A DNA stretch of 64,000 nucleotides from Singulisphaera sp. GP187 (GTDB lineage: Bacteria; Planctomycetota; Phycisphaerae; Phycisphaerales; SM1A02), in contig CAMBOV010000001.1 in the NCBI GenBank assembly GCA_945869475.1, positions 409,193-473,192 of the forward strand, read 5' to 3'. A model generated the notes under the pieces. It saw nothing but the letters and a program-made list of their open reading frames with translations, was not told the DNA's origin and searched no databases. Positions 18,616-26,995 of the stretch are shown here, one piece after another. A program made the position numbers and the translations under genes. Positions within the stretch are counted from its first letter, which is position 1. Every line of letters begins with the position of its first letter.

Positions 18616-20276
18616 TTCTGAACATTGCAGTCATCGCGCTTGTGGCGTTCATTGCCTACTGGTGGGCAAATCAAGGTCTTTTTAGCGCAATTTTGCATTG
18701 CCTCTGCGTGATTGCGGCAGGCGCACTCGCACTTGCCTTTTGGGAGCCCATGGTCGTTGGCTACCTCCTGAAGGGCGAAGACTTTGACAATTATGCATGG
18801 GGGATGGCACTTGGTGGACTTTTCATCATCTTCCTCTTTGTCCTGCGCCTGATCTGCGATCGTTTCGCGCCGAGCAACGTGAGGTTTTCGCCCGCAGTCA
18901 ATCTCATTGGCGGCGGTTGCTTCGGGGCCTTGGCTGGTGTGCTCACTGCAGGCATGACCTGCATTTCGTGCGGCCTCATTCAAGCCCCCGTCGAAGTCAT
19001 GGGATACGTGGGATGGGCTCGTGCCGCCGATGCAGCTGGCGCTCCGATGCAACTCAACATGATGATGTTGCCCGCTGCCGACTTCACTGAAAAGTTCTAT
19101 TCGATGCTCTCCAAGGGATCGCTCTCGCCATTTCGTCCAACCGCGCTCGCTGATTACTACCCACGTCTCGCCGACACAGCGCTGAGCCTTCACCGCGACG
19201 GCTATTCCGACGGCGAGGCGCGCGCAGCACTCGCGCCAGACTCTGTCACTCTTGGAGAAATCATCTTTGACCCGACGTACTCTTCCTCTTCGCGTGATGG
19301 TTCGACCTCGGGCACCTTTGCCGTCGACTTCACCGTCAATTCCGGAGCGTTCGACGCCGGGGAGCAATTCATCATCTCGTGCGCCCAAGTACGAATCTCT
19401 TCAGATGAGAAGAATCCGAAACTCGCATTCCCAACGCAGTTCTATCAACCCATGAGCGACGGGACGAGCCGACTCTATCCCTTTGACGACATCAGCAATT
19501 TCGCCACGAGTGTCCCAGGCGAGCAAGATGTCAAGCTCACGTTTCTCTTCCCTGCCGATGATTTCCCCAAAGGAAACCAGCCGAAATTCCTCTTCGTCAA
19601 AGGACTTCGTTTTCAACTTCCTGCCACCACCGAAGTCTCTGATCTCAAGCAACGACTCAATGGCGACGAAGAAGAGGTGGTCGAACAAGATGATTCGAGC
19701 CTCGACGGAGGATTCGTCGACGATGTGTCGAAGCTGATTGCGGTGAAGAACTCCATCCTCCCTGTACAGATGAACACCAACATGGCGTCGCCGATGACCC
19801 ACGTGGCTGGAAAGTCGGGCAATTTCCTTAGCGGTGGCAAGGGCGTCTACCGCAAGGGTTCTGCGATGTCGATCTCTCGTTCGCAGCGAATCAAGGGATT
19901 CAGCCACGCTGATGGAACCGAAGTGATCATGCTCGACGTCTCTCGATACGACGGCGGACTCGATCTCTATGGCGACGGATCAGCGGCGATCAAGGCACTC
20001 GGCCGAGACGGTGCCATCGAACTCGTCGACTCGCGAAGCAAGGGCTACAAGCCAACTGGATATGTCTGGGAGCGACAGAGCGACGTCGAGATCAATTACG
20101 AACCGGGAAAGCCGATCCAGAAATTGTCTCAGCTGCCAAACCAGCCCTCATCCGGCGAGAACAAACTCAAGCTTGTCTTCGTCGTTCCCGTTGGCACGAA
20201 CATCACGGGTGTTCGCCTTGGAAAGACGATCATCGGTCGGTGCGACGTGACCGCCAAAGATGGCCTGCTCGACTGA
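18612..20276 (+). CDS. CvpA-like membrane protein with a large extracytoplasmic domain
   Basis: 554 residues, translationally coupled (ATGA) to the pseudo-ATPase gene. About four hydrophobic helices at residues 2-22, 26-48, 61-82 and 96-118 resemble the CvpA/colicin V production family. A long hydrophilic domain of about 430 residues follows, predicted to be beta-rich, with no motif I recognise; it includes an acidic stretch NGDEEEVVEQDDSS. Position as third gene of the unit suggests a membrane partner of the two ATPase-family proteins. The function is unknown. Confidence 0.65.
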   Translation: MILNIAVIALVAFIAYWWANQGLFSAILHCLCVIAAGALALAFWEPMVVGYLLKGEDFDNYAWGMALGGLFIIFLFVLRLICDRFAPSNVRFSPAVNLIGGGCFGALAGVLTAGMTCISCGLIQAPVEVMGYVGWARAADAAGAPMQLNMMMLPAADFTEKFYSMLSKGSLSPFRPTALADYYPRLADTALSLHRDGYSDGEARAALAPDSVTLGEIIFDPTYSSSSRDGSTSGTFAVDFTVNSGAFDAGEQFIISCAQVRISSDEKNPKLAFPTQFYQPMSDGTSRLYPFDDISNFATSVPGEQDVKLTFLFPADDFPKGNQPKFLFVKGLRFQLPATTEVSDLKQRLNGDEEEVVEQDDSSLDGGFVDDVSKLIAVKNSILPVQMNTNMASPMTHVAGKSGNFLSGGKGVYRKGSAMSISRSQRIKGFSHADGTEVIMLDVSRYDGGLDLYGDGSAAIKALGRDGAIELVDSRSKGYKPTGYVWERQSDVEINYEPGKPIQKLSQLPNQPSSGENKLKLVFVVPVGTNITGVRLGKTIIGRCDVTAKDGLLD

Positions 20277-20281
20277 GGCGC

Positions 20282-20749
20282 TCACGCCACCGCCACGGCC
20301 TTCTCAATCGCCGCGAAGTCAACTTGCTCGCCTGGGTTTTCGGTGACCCAGCGGTACGAGACGATCCCCGCACGATTGACAACGAACACCGATCGCTTGG
20401 CGACCCCCTTCATCCCCTTGAGATCCTCGTGAATCACGCCAAAGAGGCGCGCGGTGCTCTTGTTGAAGTCTGAAAGCACGGGAAAGGGCAGGTTTTCAAG
20501 TCGCCGAAACATGTCCGTCACGAAAGGACTATCAACCGTAATCGCAAAGACTTCTGCGCCAAGGTCTTGCCACTTCTTCCACTCATCGCGAAAGGTGCAG
20601 GCTTCGTGGGTGCAGACTGGGCTAAAGGCGAGTGGCATGAAGAGCAGTACGACCTTCTTCGACCCTAGGAGCGCTCCCACGTCGACTTCCTCCCCTGGTT
20701 TGCATGCGAGTTTGAAGGGCGGACAGCGGTCGTTGAGTTGAATCGTCAT
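20282..20749 (-). CDS. Peroxiredoxin (AhpE/BCP type)
   Basis: A 155-residue thiol peroxidase. The start is at MTIQLNDRCPPFKLACKPG, since upstream codons do not match the family. The peroxidatic cysteine is in FSPVCTHEACTFRD, with Thr and Arg of the catalytic triad placed as expected. A second Cys four residues on could act in resolution. It would reduce hydroperoxides in the cytoplasm. It converges with the CvpA-like gene, with only 5 bases between stops. Confidence 0.92.
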   Translation of the reverse strand: MTIQLNDRCPPFKLACKPGEEVDVGALLGSKKVVLLFMPLAFSPVCTHEACTFRDEWKKWQDLGAEVFAITVDSPFVTDMFRRLENLPFPVLSDFNKSTARLFGVIHEDLKGMKGVAKRSVFVVNRAGIVSYRWVTENPGEQVDFAAIEKAVAVA

Positions 20750-21014
20750 TTGGGAACAATAGTCCGAAATCGAGGTGACCGCAACGGGTGTTCGGGCTTC
20801 TCTCGCAGTCACAACACCGATTTATTGTGCAAATAATTCGTGAATTTTTTGGATTTGCGCAATCTGAGGTTACCTTGTGCCGACGGGTTGCGTGGTGCAA
20901 CTTGTTCTGCGTGGATTTTTCGCCCGTTGACTGACGCATGATGCTGAGGCGACTGATGGAACAATCCATGTTCAACGCGTTTGGTTCAATATTCTTGAAG
21001 AAAATACTGGAGAA

Positions 21015-23531
21015 ATGATGCTTACTAAAAAAGTTTTCTTGACCGCGGGTGCTCTGCTCGCTTCCTGTACCACCGCGGGCGTCTACGCCCAAGGCAGTCT
21101 CACCTGTGCTGATGCGGTCGTCGCCGTCGATGGTGACAATGCCTACAACAACGCTGGCGCAACACTCGTCATGGACTACACAGGTCTGTGCGACATGGGT
21201 CAATTCGGTACCGACTTCAATTACAACACAGTCTGGTTCAAATGGGTCGCTGCGACGACTGACACCTACACGGTCTCGAATTGCAATGTCGCTGGCGGCG
21301 TCGACACACGCTTCTCGGCGCAGACGGACTGCACTGCAGCATCCGTGGTCGGATGCAACGACGACGGCGCGGGATGTGCCAATTTCTCGAGCATCATGAC
21401 GTTCGCTGCGAATGCAGGAACGACCTACTACATCGCTGTCGGCGTCTATTCCGCAACGACGGTCGGCGGTCCCGGAACGATGAACATTTCTGCCGGTGGT
21501 GGTGGTGGTGGTGGCGGTGGCGGATGCGGCACAGGCGGCGATTGCTGCATTTCCAACCCCGGCACGATGGGTTGCATCGACACAGAGTGTTGCGACACGG
21601 TCTGTGCTGCTGACGCATACTGCTGCGCAACCGAGTGGGATCAAATCTGCGCGGACCAAGCCGCAGTGATGTGCACCGCATGCGGCGCAGGTGGCTGCTC
21701 ACTTCCACCGTTTGGACAGGCTGAAGTTGAACTCTGCAGCGAAGACACCAACGGTGGTTGCAACGCTGGCGGAGCGAGTGAACCAGCAAGCTTTCCCGTG
21801 TCAATCGGTGGAAGCTATTGGTCAAGCGCCGCGATGCGCGACACCGACTGGTACTCCTTCACCACATCCGAAGGCACCGAGATTACTGCAACTCTGTACA
21901 GCAACATTCCAGCCTTCTGCGCCCTCGTCGATGCAAACGCATGCACGATCGTCGGAACAGTCAGCACTGGAAGCTGCCCAAGCACGATGCTCACGGCATG
22001 CGTTGGACCAGGCTCGTACTACATCGTCGCACTGCCAAGTGCATTCGCTGAGTTTCCTTGCGGCGGATCGATCTCAGGCGACTATGTGCTTGAGCTCTCA
22101 GCGGTGACCTGCACATTCACTCCACCAGCGGGTGACGATTGCGCAAACGCCGTGGTCGCAACTCTTGGTGCGAACCCCTTCGACAACAGCAATGCAGGCA
22201 CAAGCGTTCCTGACGTCACATGTGGATTCGGCGGAGCGCCATTCACCAAGGACGTGTTCTTCACATTCGTGGCTCCTGCCACTGATGGATACACCTTGCA
22301 AACCTGCGACTCGTCGATGCCATTCGATACAGGCGTCGAAGTCTGGGATTCATGCCCCGACACGGGCGGCATGATGTTGTTCTGCAACGATGACGGCCCA
22401 GGATGCGTGAACTATTCGTCCCTCTTGGCTGCTCAACTTGTGCAAGATGTCACGTACGTGATTCGAGTTGGTGGATGGAATGGCGCAACTGGTGCAACGG
22501 AACTCAACATCACTCAGGGAGCCCCAGTGGGTCCTGCGAATGATGATTGCTCTGATGCCGCAGTTGCGATCATTGGATCGAATGCATTCGATACGAATGG
22601 TTCGACCACCGATGGTCCAAACCCAACCGACCCAAGCTGCGGTAAATTGGGTGCAGGCTTCTACAACGATGTCTGGTTCTCACTCACGACGCCGACGACC
22701 GAGGGATATCTCGTGTCACTCTGCTCAGCGACATGGGATACCCGTCTCGATGTCTATGCCAGTTGCGGCGGTGCTCTGGTTGTGTGCAACGACGACGCGT
22801 GCGGAACACTTGCTTCCGAAGTGACGATCGCGGCAACTGCTGGATCGACCTACAGAATCCGCATCGGTGGATACGGCGCGGCCAACTTCGGAGTGGGTGA
22901 CATGGTCATCTCCGCAGCTGGTGGCGGTGGTGGTGGTGGCGGCGCTGGACTCACCTGCGCGACGCCAGTGGCTCTCGCAATGGGTGCTACACCGTTCACT
23001 CGCGTGGGTGCAACAGTTGACTTGGACTTCACCGGATTCTGCGACATGGGTCAATTCGGAACAGACTTCAATTACAACTGCATCTTCTACACCTTCACCC
23101 CAACCCAAGCTGGTCTCTACCGGTTCTCGACCTGCGGCACTGCTGGTCACGACACACGACTCTCAGCATCGACCGTGTGCAGTGACGTGACGACCGTCGT
23201 TGGTTGCAACGATGACGGCGCGGATTGCACACTCTTTACATCCATCATGGATGTTCAGTTGGAATGCGACGTCGAGTACAGCATCGCCCTCGGTGGGTAC
23301 TCCACAACGACACCACTCGGAACAGGCACGCTCAACGTGACTGTTACGAGCCCAGTGGCTTGCGGAACACCATGCCTTGGCGATTACAACCTCGACGGGA
23401 TCCGCAACGGTATGGATCTTGCGACGTTGCTCTCATCGTGGGGAGCGCCTGCTGGCGACATCACTGGCGACGGCACCACAAGCGGCCCCGATCTCACCAC
23501 ACTGCTGAGCGGTTGGGGTCTCTGCCCATAA
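21015..23531 (+). CDS. Large cysteine-rich secreted repeat protein with dockerin-like tag
   Basis: 838 residues preceded by GGAGAA; the start may be either of two adjacent ATGs. A signal peptide runs to about residue 25 (VYAQ). Four copies of a beta-rich domain of about 130 residues follow, each with a late CNDD motif; the first (about 30-160) and last (about 655-775) are very alike and share GLCDMGQFGTDFNYN or a close variant. The repeats are separated by poly-Gly linkers. Between the first two lies a cysteine-rich module (CCISNPGTMGCIDTECC onwards). The C-terminus is a doubled dockerin-like tag ending in SGWGLCP. Probably exported and cell-surface attached. Its role is unknown. Confidence 0.8.
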   Translation: MMLTKKVFLTAGALLASCTTAGVYAQGSLTCADAVVAVDGDNAYNNAGATLVMDYTGLCDMGQFGTDFNYNTVWFKWVAATTDTYTVSNCNVAGGVDTRFSAQTDCTAASVVGCNDDGAGCANFSSIMTFAANAGTTYYIAVGVYSATTVGGPGTMNISAGGGGGGGGGGCGTGGDCCISNPGTMGCIDTECCDTVCAADAYCCATEWDQICADQAAVMCTACGAGGCSLPPFGQAEVELCSEDTNGGCNAGGASEPASFPVSIGGSYWSSAAMRDTDWYSFTTSEGTEITATLYSNIPAFCALVDANACTIVGTVSTGSCPSTMLTACVGPGSYYIVALPSAFAEFPCGGSISGDYVLELSAVTCTFTPPAGDDCANAVVATLGANPFDNSNAGTSVPDVTCGFGGAPFTKDVFFTFVAPATDGYTLQTCDSSMPFDTGVEVWDSCPDTGGMMLFCNDDGPGCVNYSSLLAAQLVQDVTYVIRVGGWNGATGATELNITQGAPVGPANDDCSDAAVAIIGSNAFDTNGSTTDGPNPTDPSCGKLGAGFYNDVWFSLTTPTTEGYLVSLCSATWDTRLDVYASCGGALVVCNDDACGTLASEVTIAATAGSTYRIRIGGYGAANFGVGDMVISAAGGGGGGGGAGLTCATPVALAMGATPFTRVGATVDLDFTGFCDMGQFGTDFNYNCIFYTFTPTQAGLYRFSTCGTAGHDTRLSASTVCSDVTTVVGCNDDGADCTLFTSIMDVQLECDVEYSIALGGYSTTTPLGTGTLNVTVTSPVACGTPCLGDYNLDGIRNGMDLATLLSSWGAPAGDITGDGTTSGPDLTTLLSGWGLCP

Positions 23532-23563
23532 GTTGGTTTCAGATTCACTTCTTCGAGAGTGCA

Positions 23564-23600
23564 ACCCCCCTCGGTCACTGGACCGGGGGGGTTTTCTTTT
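23564..23600 (+). terminator. Rho-independent terminator
   Basis: A strong GC hairpin: AACCCCCCTCGGTC (23564-23577), a 3-base loop, then GACCGGGGGGG and TTTTCTTTTT. It lies 33 bases after the stop of the large repeat protein and separates it from the next secreted-protein gene. Confidence 0.85.
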
Positions 23601-23645
23601 TGGGCAATTCGCCGAGTTTGTAGTGACAAATCACGGTGGTCACGT

Positions 23646-25361
23646 ATGTTCACTGTGATGCTTTCAATGAAGTTCTCCCCTCGAGTGATTTCTGCCCGGT
23701 GCTTCGTGCTTCTGCTGCCTGCCCTCTGGGCTGCACTCTGGGCTGCGAGCAGCGCATCTGGGCAACTCTGCCCGCCCGGAGCGAGCGGACCCTGCACAAG
23801 CGCGCATTCCACGCCAGGATGCGCCAACCTGGAGTGCTGCGAACTCATCTGCGCGAGCGATCCTGCATGCTGCACAGCTTCCTGGGATGCCTACTGCGCC
23901 TTCGTCGCATCACTCTCGTGTGACGCGCCTCCGCCAGTGCCATGCGGCTCACCAACGAGTGGCAGTTGCAATGAACCACACGCAACACCATCCTGCTCAG
24001 ACGCTGCGTGCTGCACGACGGTCTGCGCGTTTGTGCCATCCTGTTGCACCGTCGCATGGGACACACTTTGCGTCACAATCGCTGATGGCAATTGTGCAAC
24101 ACAATGCACTCCGACCTGTCCAACTGGATCGCTCGCTGAAGGGGAAGTGTGTGGCACGCAAAGCAATGGCGCGTGCCCCGCAGGAGTTCCAAATACAAAC
24201 CTCGTCACCATCGGCAATGGCCAGTCACTCTGTGGTCGATTGCAACAGATCAACGATCTCTCACCCGATCTCGATGCCTATCGCATCAACGTCTCCGATC
24301 CAAACGGTGATGGACTTGCGCGACTGACCCTGCAATACACCGCCGAGTACGCGTCTGACTCGAAGAGTTTCATAGCGCTCTTGCCAACCGCATGCACCCC
24401 GCTCGCGTCTGCCTCGCATGTGCTTCAGATGACATCCTGCGGTGTGCAGACCTTTAGTGCGTGTATCCCAGCTGGATCAGCTGGATCAGCTGGATCAGCT
24501 GGATCATGGATCGCCGTCGTTGGCCGAGGAACGTTTCCAAATCCGCAGGTCTACCCACTTGGATGCGGCGGTTTTCACTCGTATTCGCTGGGTGTCTCGT
24601 GGAATGATCAGTGCTCGAATCCCTGCGGAACCGGTGGCAGCTGCTACGAACCACATGCGGCTCCTGGGTGCGACAACGCAGTCTGCTGCGCGGACGTCTG
24701 TGCAGTCGATCCAGTCTGCTGCGAGAAGAGCTGGGATCAACTCTGCGCCGACCGAGCGCTCACCACGTGCCCTCCACCAACACCAGCAAACGATCTCTGT
24801 CAGAACGCGAGCGTCGTGCATCTTGGCAACACCACATTCACACTCGTGGGGGCAAACGCGACTGCCTACCCGGCGCCGTCTGGTTGCTTGGTCGGTGGTG
24901 GCACGACACTCGGTCGTGATGTCTGGTTCCGATTGAGTGACGTTTCTGGAAACGTCGCGATGAGCACCTGCGGTCCTGGCGCACTTGACAGTGTCATCGT
25001 GGTCTACGACGCGTTGTGCGGAACAACATCGATCGCGTGCAACGACGACGCGTCGACCTGTGCCGCGAATCAACTGAGCTCACACGTCGAATTCGCTGCG
25101 ACCTGCTCGAGCGAGTACTTCATTCGGGTCGCGGCGATGCCTGGACAGATTGGCTCTGGAACTCTCAAGATCACATCGACTCTGCCCGCCTGCGCACCCT
25201 GCCCTGACGTCAACGGAGACAATCAAGTCGACGGGGTCGACCTCTCAGCGGTGCTCGCGGGATGGGGCGCTGGCGGAAGTGGTGACGTGGACGGCGACGG
25301 CGCGGTGAACGGCGTAGACCTCACGGCGATCCTTGCGGGTTGGGGTGCGTGTCCGAACTGA
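23646..25361 (+). CDS. Cysteine-rich secreted protein with dockerin-like tag
   Basis: 571 residues from the ATG at 23646. In-frame codons further upstream run through the terminator and are unlikely to be translated; ATG23658 and ATG23667 are alternatives. A signal peptide (about residues 10-32, ending ASG-Q) is followed by two copies of a cysteine-rich module (CC-x2-C pairs and a WD-x2-C), a PPC-like beta domain, a third module, a domain with a CNDD motif like the preceding gene's repeats, and a doubled dockerin-like tag (DVNGDNQVDGVDLSAVLAGWG). A 9-base repeat at 24470-24505 encodes Ala-Gly-Ser repeats. Its last 41 bases overlap the convergent acyl-CoA synthetase gene. Function unknown; probably surface-displayed. 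Confidence 0.8.
   Translation: MFTVMLSMKFSPRVISARCFVLLLPALWAALWAASSASGQLCPPGASGPCTSAHSTPGCANLECCELICASDPACCTASWDAYCAFVASLSCDAPPPVPCGSPTSGSCNEPHATPSCSDAACCTTVCAFVPSCCTVAWDTLCVTIADGNCATQCTPTCPTGSLAEGEVCGTQSNGACPAGVPNTNLVTIGNGQSLCGRLQQINDLSPDLDAYRINVSDPNGDGLARLTLQYTAEYASDSKSFIALLPTACTPLASASHVLQMTSCGVQTFSACIPAGSAGSAGSAGSWIAVVGRGTFPNPQVYPLGCGGFHSYSLGVSWNDQCSNPCGTGGSCYEPHAAPGCDNAVCCADVCAVDPVCCEKSWDQLCADRALTTCPPPTPANDLCQNASVVHLGNTTFTLVGANATAYPAPSGCLVGGGTTLGRDVWFRLSDVSGNVAMSTCGPGALDSVIVVYDALCGTTSIACNDDASTCAANQLSSHVEFAATCSSEYFIRVAAMPGQIGSGTLKITSTLPACAPCPDVNGDNQVDGVDLSAVLAGWGAGGSGDVDGDGAVNGVDLTAILAGWGACPN
24470..24505 (+). repeat. Short tandem repeat, 9-base unit x4
   Basis: Four perfect copies of AGCTGGATC inside the secreted protein gene, encoding a Ser-Ala-Gly linker. 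The unit length keeps the frame, so copy-number change would only alter linker length. Confidence 0.95.
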
Positions 25362-26823
25362 GAACGACCAGCGCCGTCAGGGCGCGACGCTGAATCTTTC
25401 CCGTTGGATTGCGTGGCAGTGCCTCAAGCAGCCTGATTTCACGCGGAACCTTGAACTGCGCAAGGTGTTCACGGCACCAGGATCGCAGCGCCGCCTCATC
25501 AAACGACTCTCCATCGCGCAGCTCGACAAATGCAATTGGCAATTCTCCGCGTGATTCATCGGGGAGTCCGATGACGGCGCTCGCCTTCACCGCGGGATGG
25601 CGATCGAGCACCTCTTCAATCTCTCGGGGAAAAACGTTTTCACCCGCGATGATCAGCATCTCCTTGATTCGTCCCGTGATGAAAAGGTGGCCGTCACGAT
25701 CGAACCGTCCCATGTCGCCCGTTCGAAAATACCCCCGCTCATCGAAGGCTTCTTTCGTCTCGACAGGAAGGTTCCAATATCCCGCCATGACGTTGGGGCC
25801 AGCCACCCGAATCTCGCCCTCGCAGCCCATCGCGACGTCCTGGCCTGCCGCGTCAACGATGCGCTGATGGATCCGCGCGAGAGGTCGCCCGACACTGCGC
25901 CACCGCCACTCTGCTGGCAAACACCAGTTCGTGACGGGTGAGGTCTCGGTGAGTCCATACCCCTCGCTGATCCGAATGCCAAAGCGCTCGAGAAATCCGT
26001 CCGAGACTGATTGCGCAAGGGGTTCGCCACCACTCACCACGTATCGCAGACTCTTGAGATCTTCGCGCTTCGCATCTTTGACGAGCCGAAGCGCTCCATA
26101 CATCGATGGGATCGCCACGAGAACGGTCGGCGCGTGCCTTCGTGCGAGCTCGATGAGTTTGCGAGGTACAAAGCGCGCGGTGTAGATCGCGCGACAACCG
26201 ATTGCCAGCGGAAGCAGCGTCAGAACCGTGATGCCGAAGGTATGAAACTGCGGCAGAACCCCAAGCATCGTGTCGGTGCGGTTGAAGTGCGCGCGGTCGA
26301 CGATTTGCTCGATGTTGCTCATCAGATTGCCAGCGCTCAGCATCACACCCTTGGGACGACCGCTCGTTCCTGATGTGTAGAGAAGCAGCGCGAGGTCATC
26401 CGCGCCTCGACGGCGCGAGAAGCGCATCGGTGGAAAGCCCGTGAATTTCATCTGGTCCATTCGAAGTGCCTGCACTCCCTGCGGCAATCCTCCAACGAGG
26501 TCGATCATCGGTGTGACCGCAACGCACACGTCGAGCCCCGCGTCTTTGCAGACGTACTCAAGATCAGCCTTCGGAAGGAGGTAATTGAGCGGCACGACCG
26601 TGCGGCCGAGAATCCATCCTGCCATAACGGCTGCAGGAAAGAGCCCTGAGGTTGGCAAGAGGATGCCAACCCGCTCACGCGACGAGAGGCGCTCGATCTC
26701 GCGCGCGAGATGCCACGCGACGATCTGCAACTCGAACGCGCGCCACGATCGCTGGTCGTCGATCACAGCGACCCTCCACGGGCGCAAGAGAATCTGACGT
26801 TGGATGGTGCGAAGGAGCTTCAT
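25321..26823 (-). CDS. AMP-forming acyl-CoA synthetase/ligase
   Basis: A 500-residue adenylate-forming enzyme that activates a carboxylic acid as acyl-AMP and transfers it to CoA. The start is at MKLLRTIQRQILLRP; the longer frame upstream overlaps the divergent lipoprotein gene. Core motifs are present: the P-loop LLYTSGTSGRPKGVM, the A5-type GYGLTETSP, the RTGDMG / FITGRIKEMLIIAGENVFP hinge, and the C-terminal catalytic Lys in PRNPTGKIQRR. The general class is secure; whether the acid is a fatty acid cannot be told. Its 3' end overlaps the neighbouring secreted-protein gene by 41 bases, tail to tail. Confidence 0.92.
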   Translation of the reverse strand: MKLLRTIQRQILLRPWRVAVIDDQRSWRAFELQIVAWHLAREIERLSSRERVGILLPTSGLFPAAVMAGWILGRTVVPLNYLLPKADLEYVCKDAGLDVCVAVTPMIDLVGGLPQGVQALRMDQMKFTGFPPMRFSRRRGADDLALLLYTSGTSGRPKGVMLSAGNLMSNIEQIVDRAHFNRTDTMLGVLPQFHTFGITVLTLLPLAIGCRAIYTARFVPRKLIELARRHAPTVLVAIPSMYGALRLVKDAKREDLKSLRYVVSGGEPLAQSVSDGFLERFGIRISEGYGLTETSPVTNWCLPAEWRWRSVGRPLARIHQRIVDAAGQDVAMGCEGEIRVAGPNVMAGYWNLPVETKEAFDERGYFRTGDMGRFDRDGHLFITGRIKEMLIIAGENVFPREIEEVLDRHPAVKASAVIGLPDESRGELPIAFVELRDGESFDEAALRSWCREHLAQFKVPREIRLLEALPRNPTGKIQRRALTALVVLSSDTHPNPQGSP

Positions 26824-26923
26824 TGACTTGCGTTGACGCGCGCCACCGCCGTACGATACGCGGGTGCAAGGATGCAACAAGCCCGCGCGATGCGCACTGA
26901 ACTTTTTCTCGTTGGGGGTGCGC

Positions 26924-26995
26924 ATGCGGGTCATGCGGGTCATGCACGTCGCGCAGGTCACGCGGGTCATGATGGTCATGGTGGTCATGATGGTC
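26924..26995 (+). repeat. 9-base imperfect tandem repeat forming a signal peptide
   Basis: Eight units related to ATGCGGGTC/ATGATGGTC, directly at the start of the SPOR lipoprotein gene. They encode Met/Val/Arg and finally a purely Met/Val hydrophobic core. Confidence 0.9.

Noticed and set aside
23559..23645. Upstream in-frame ATG for the 571-residue secreted protein
   Set aside because: These codons lie inside the terminator hairpin and would spoil the signal peptide.
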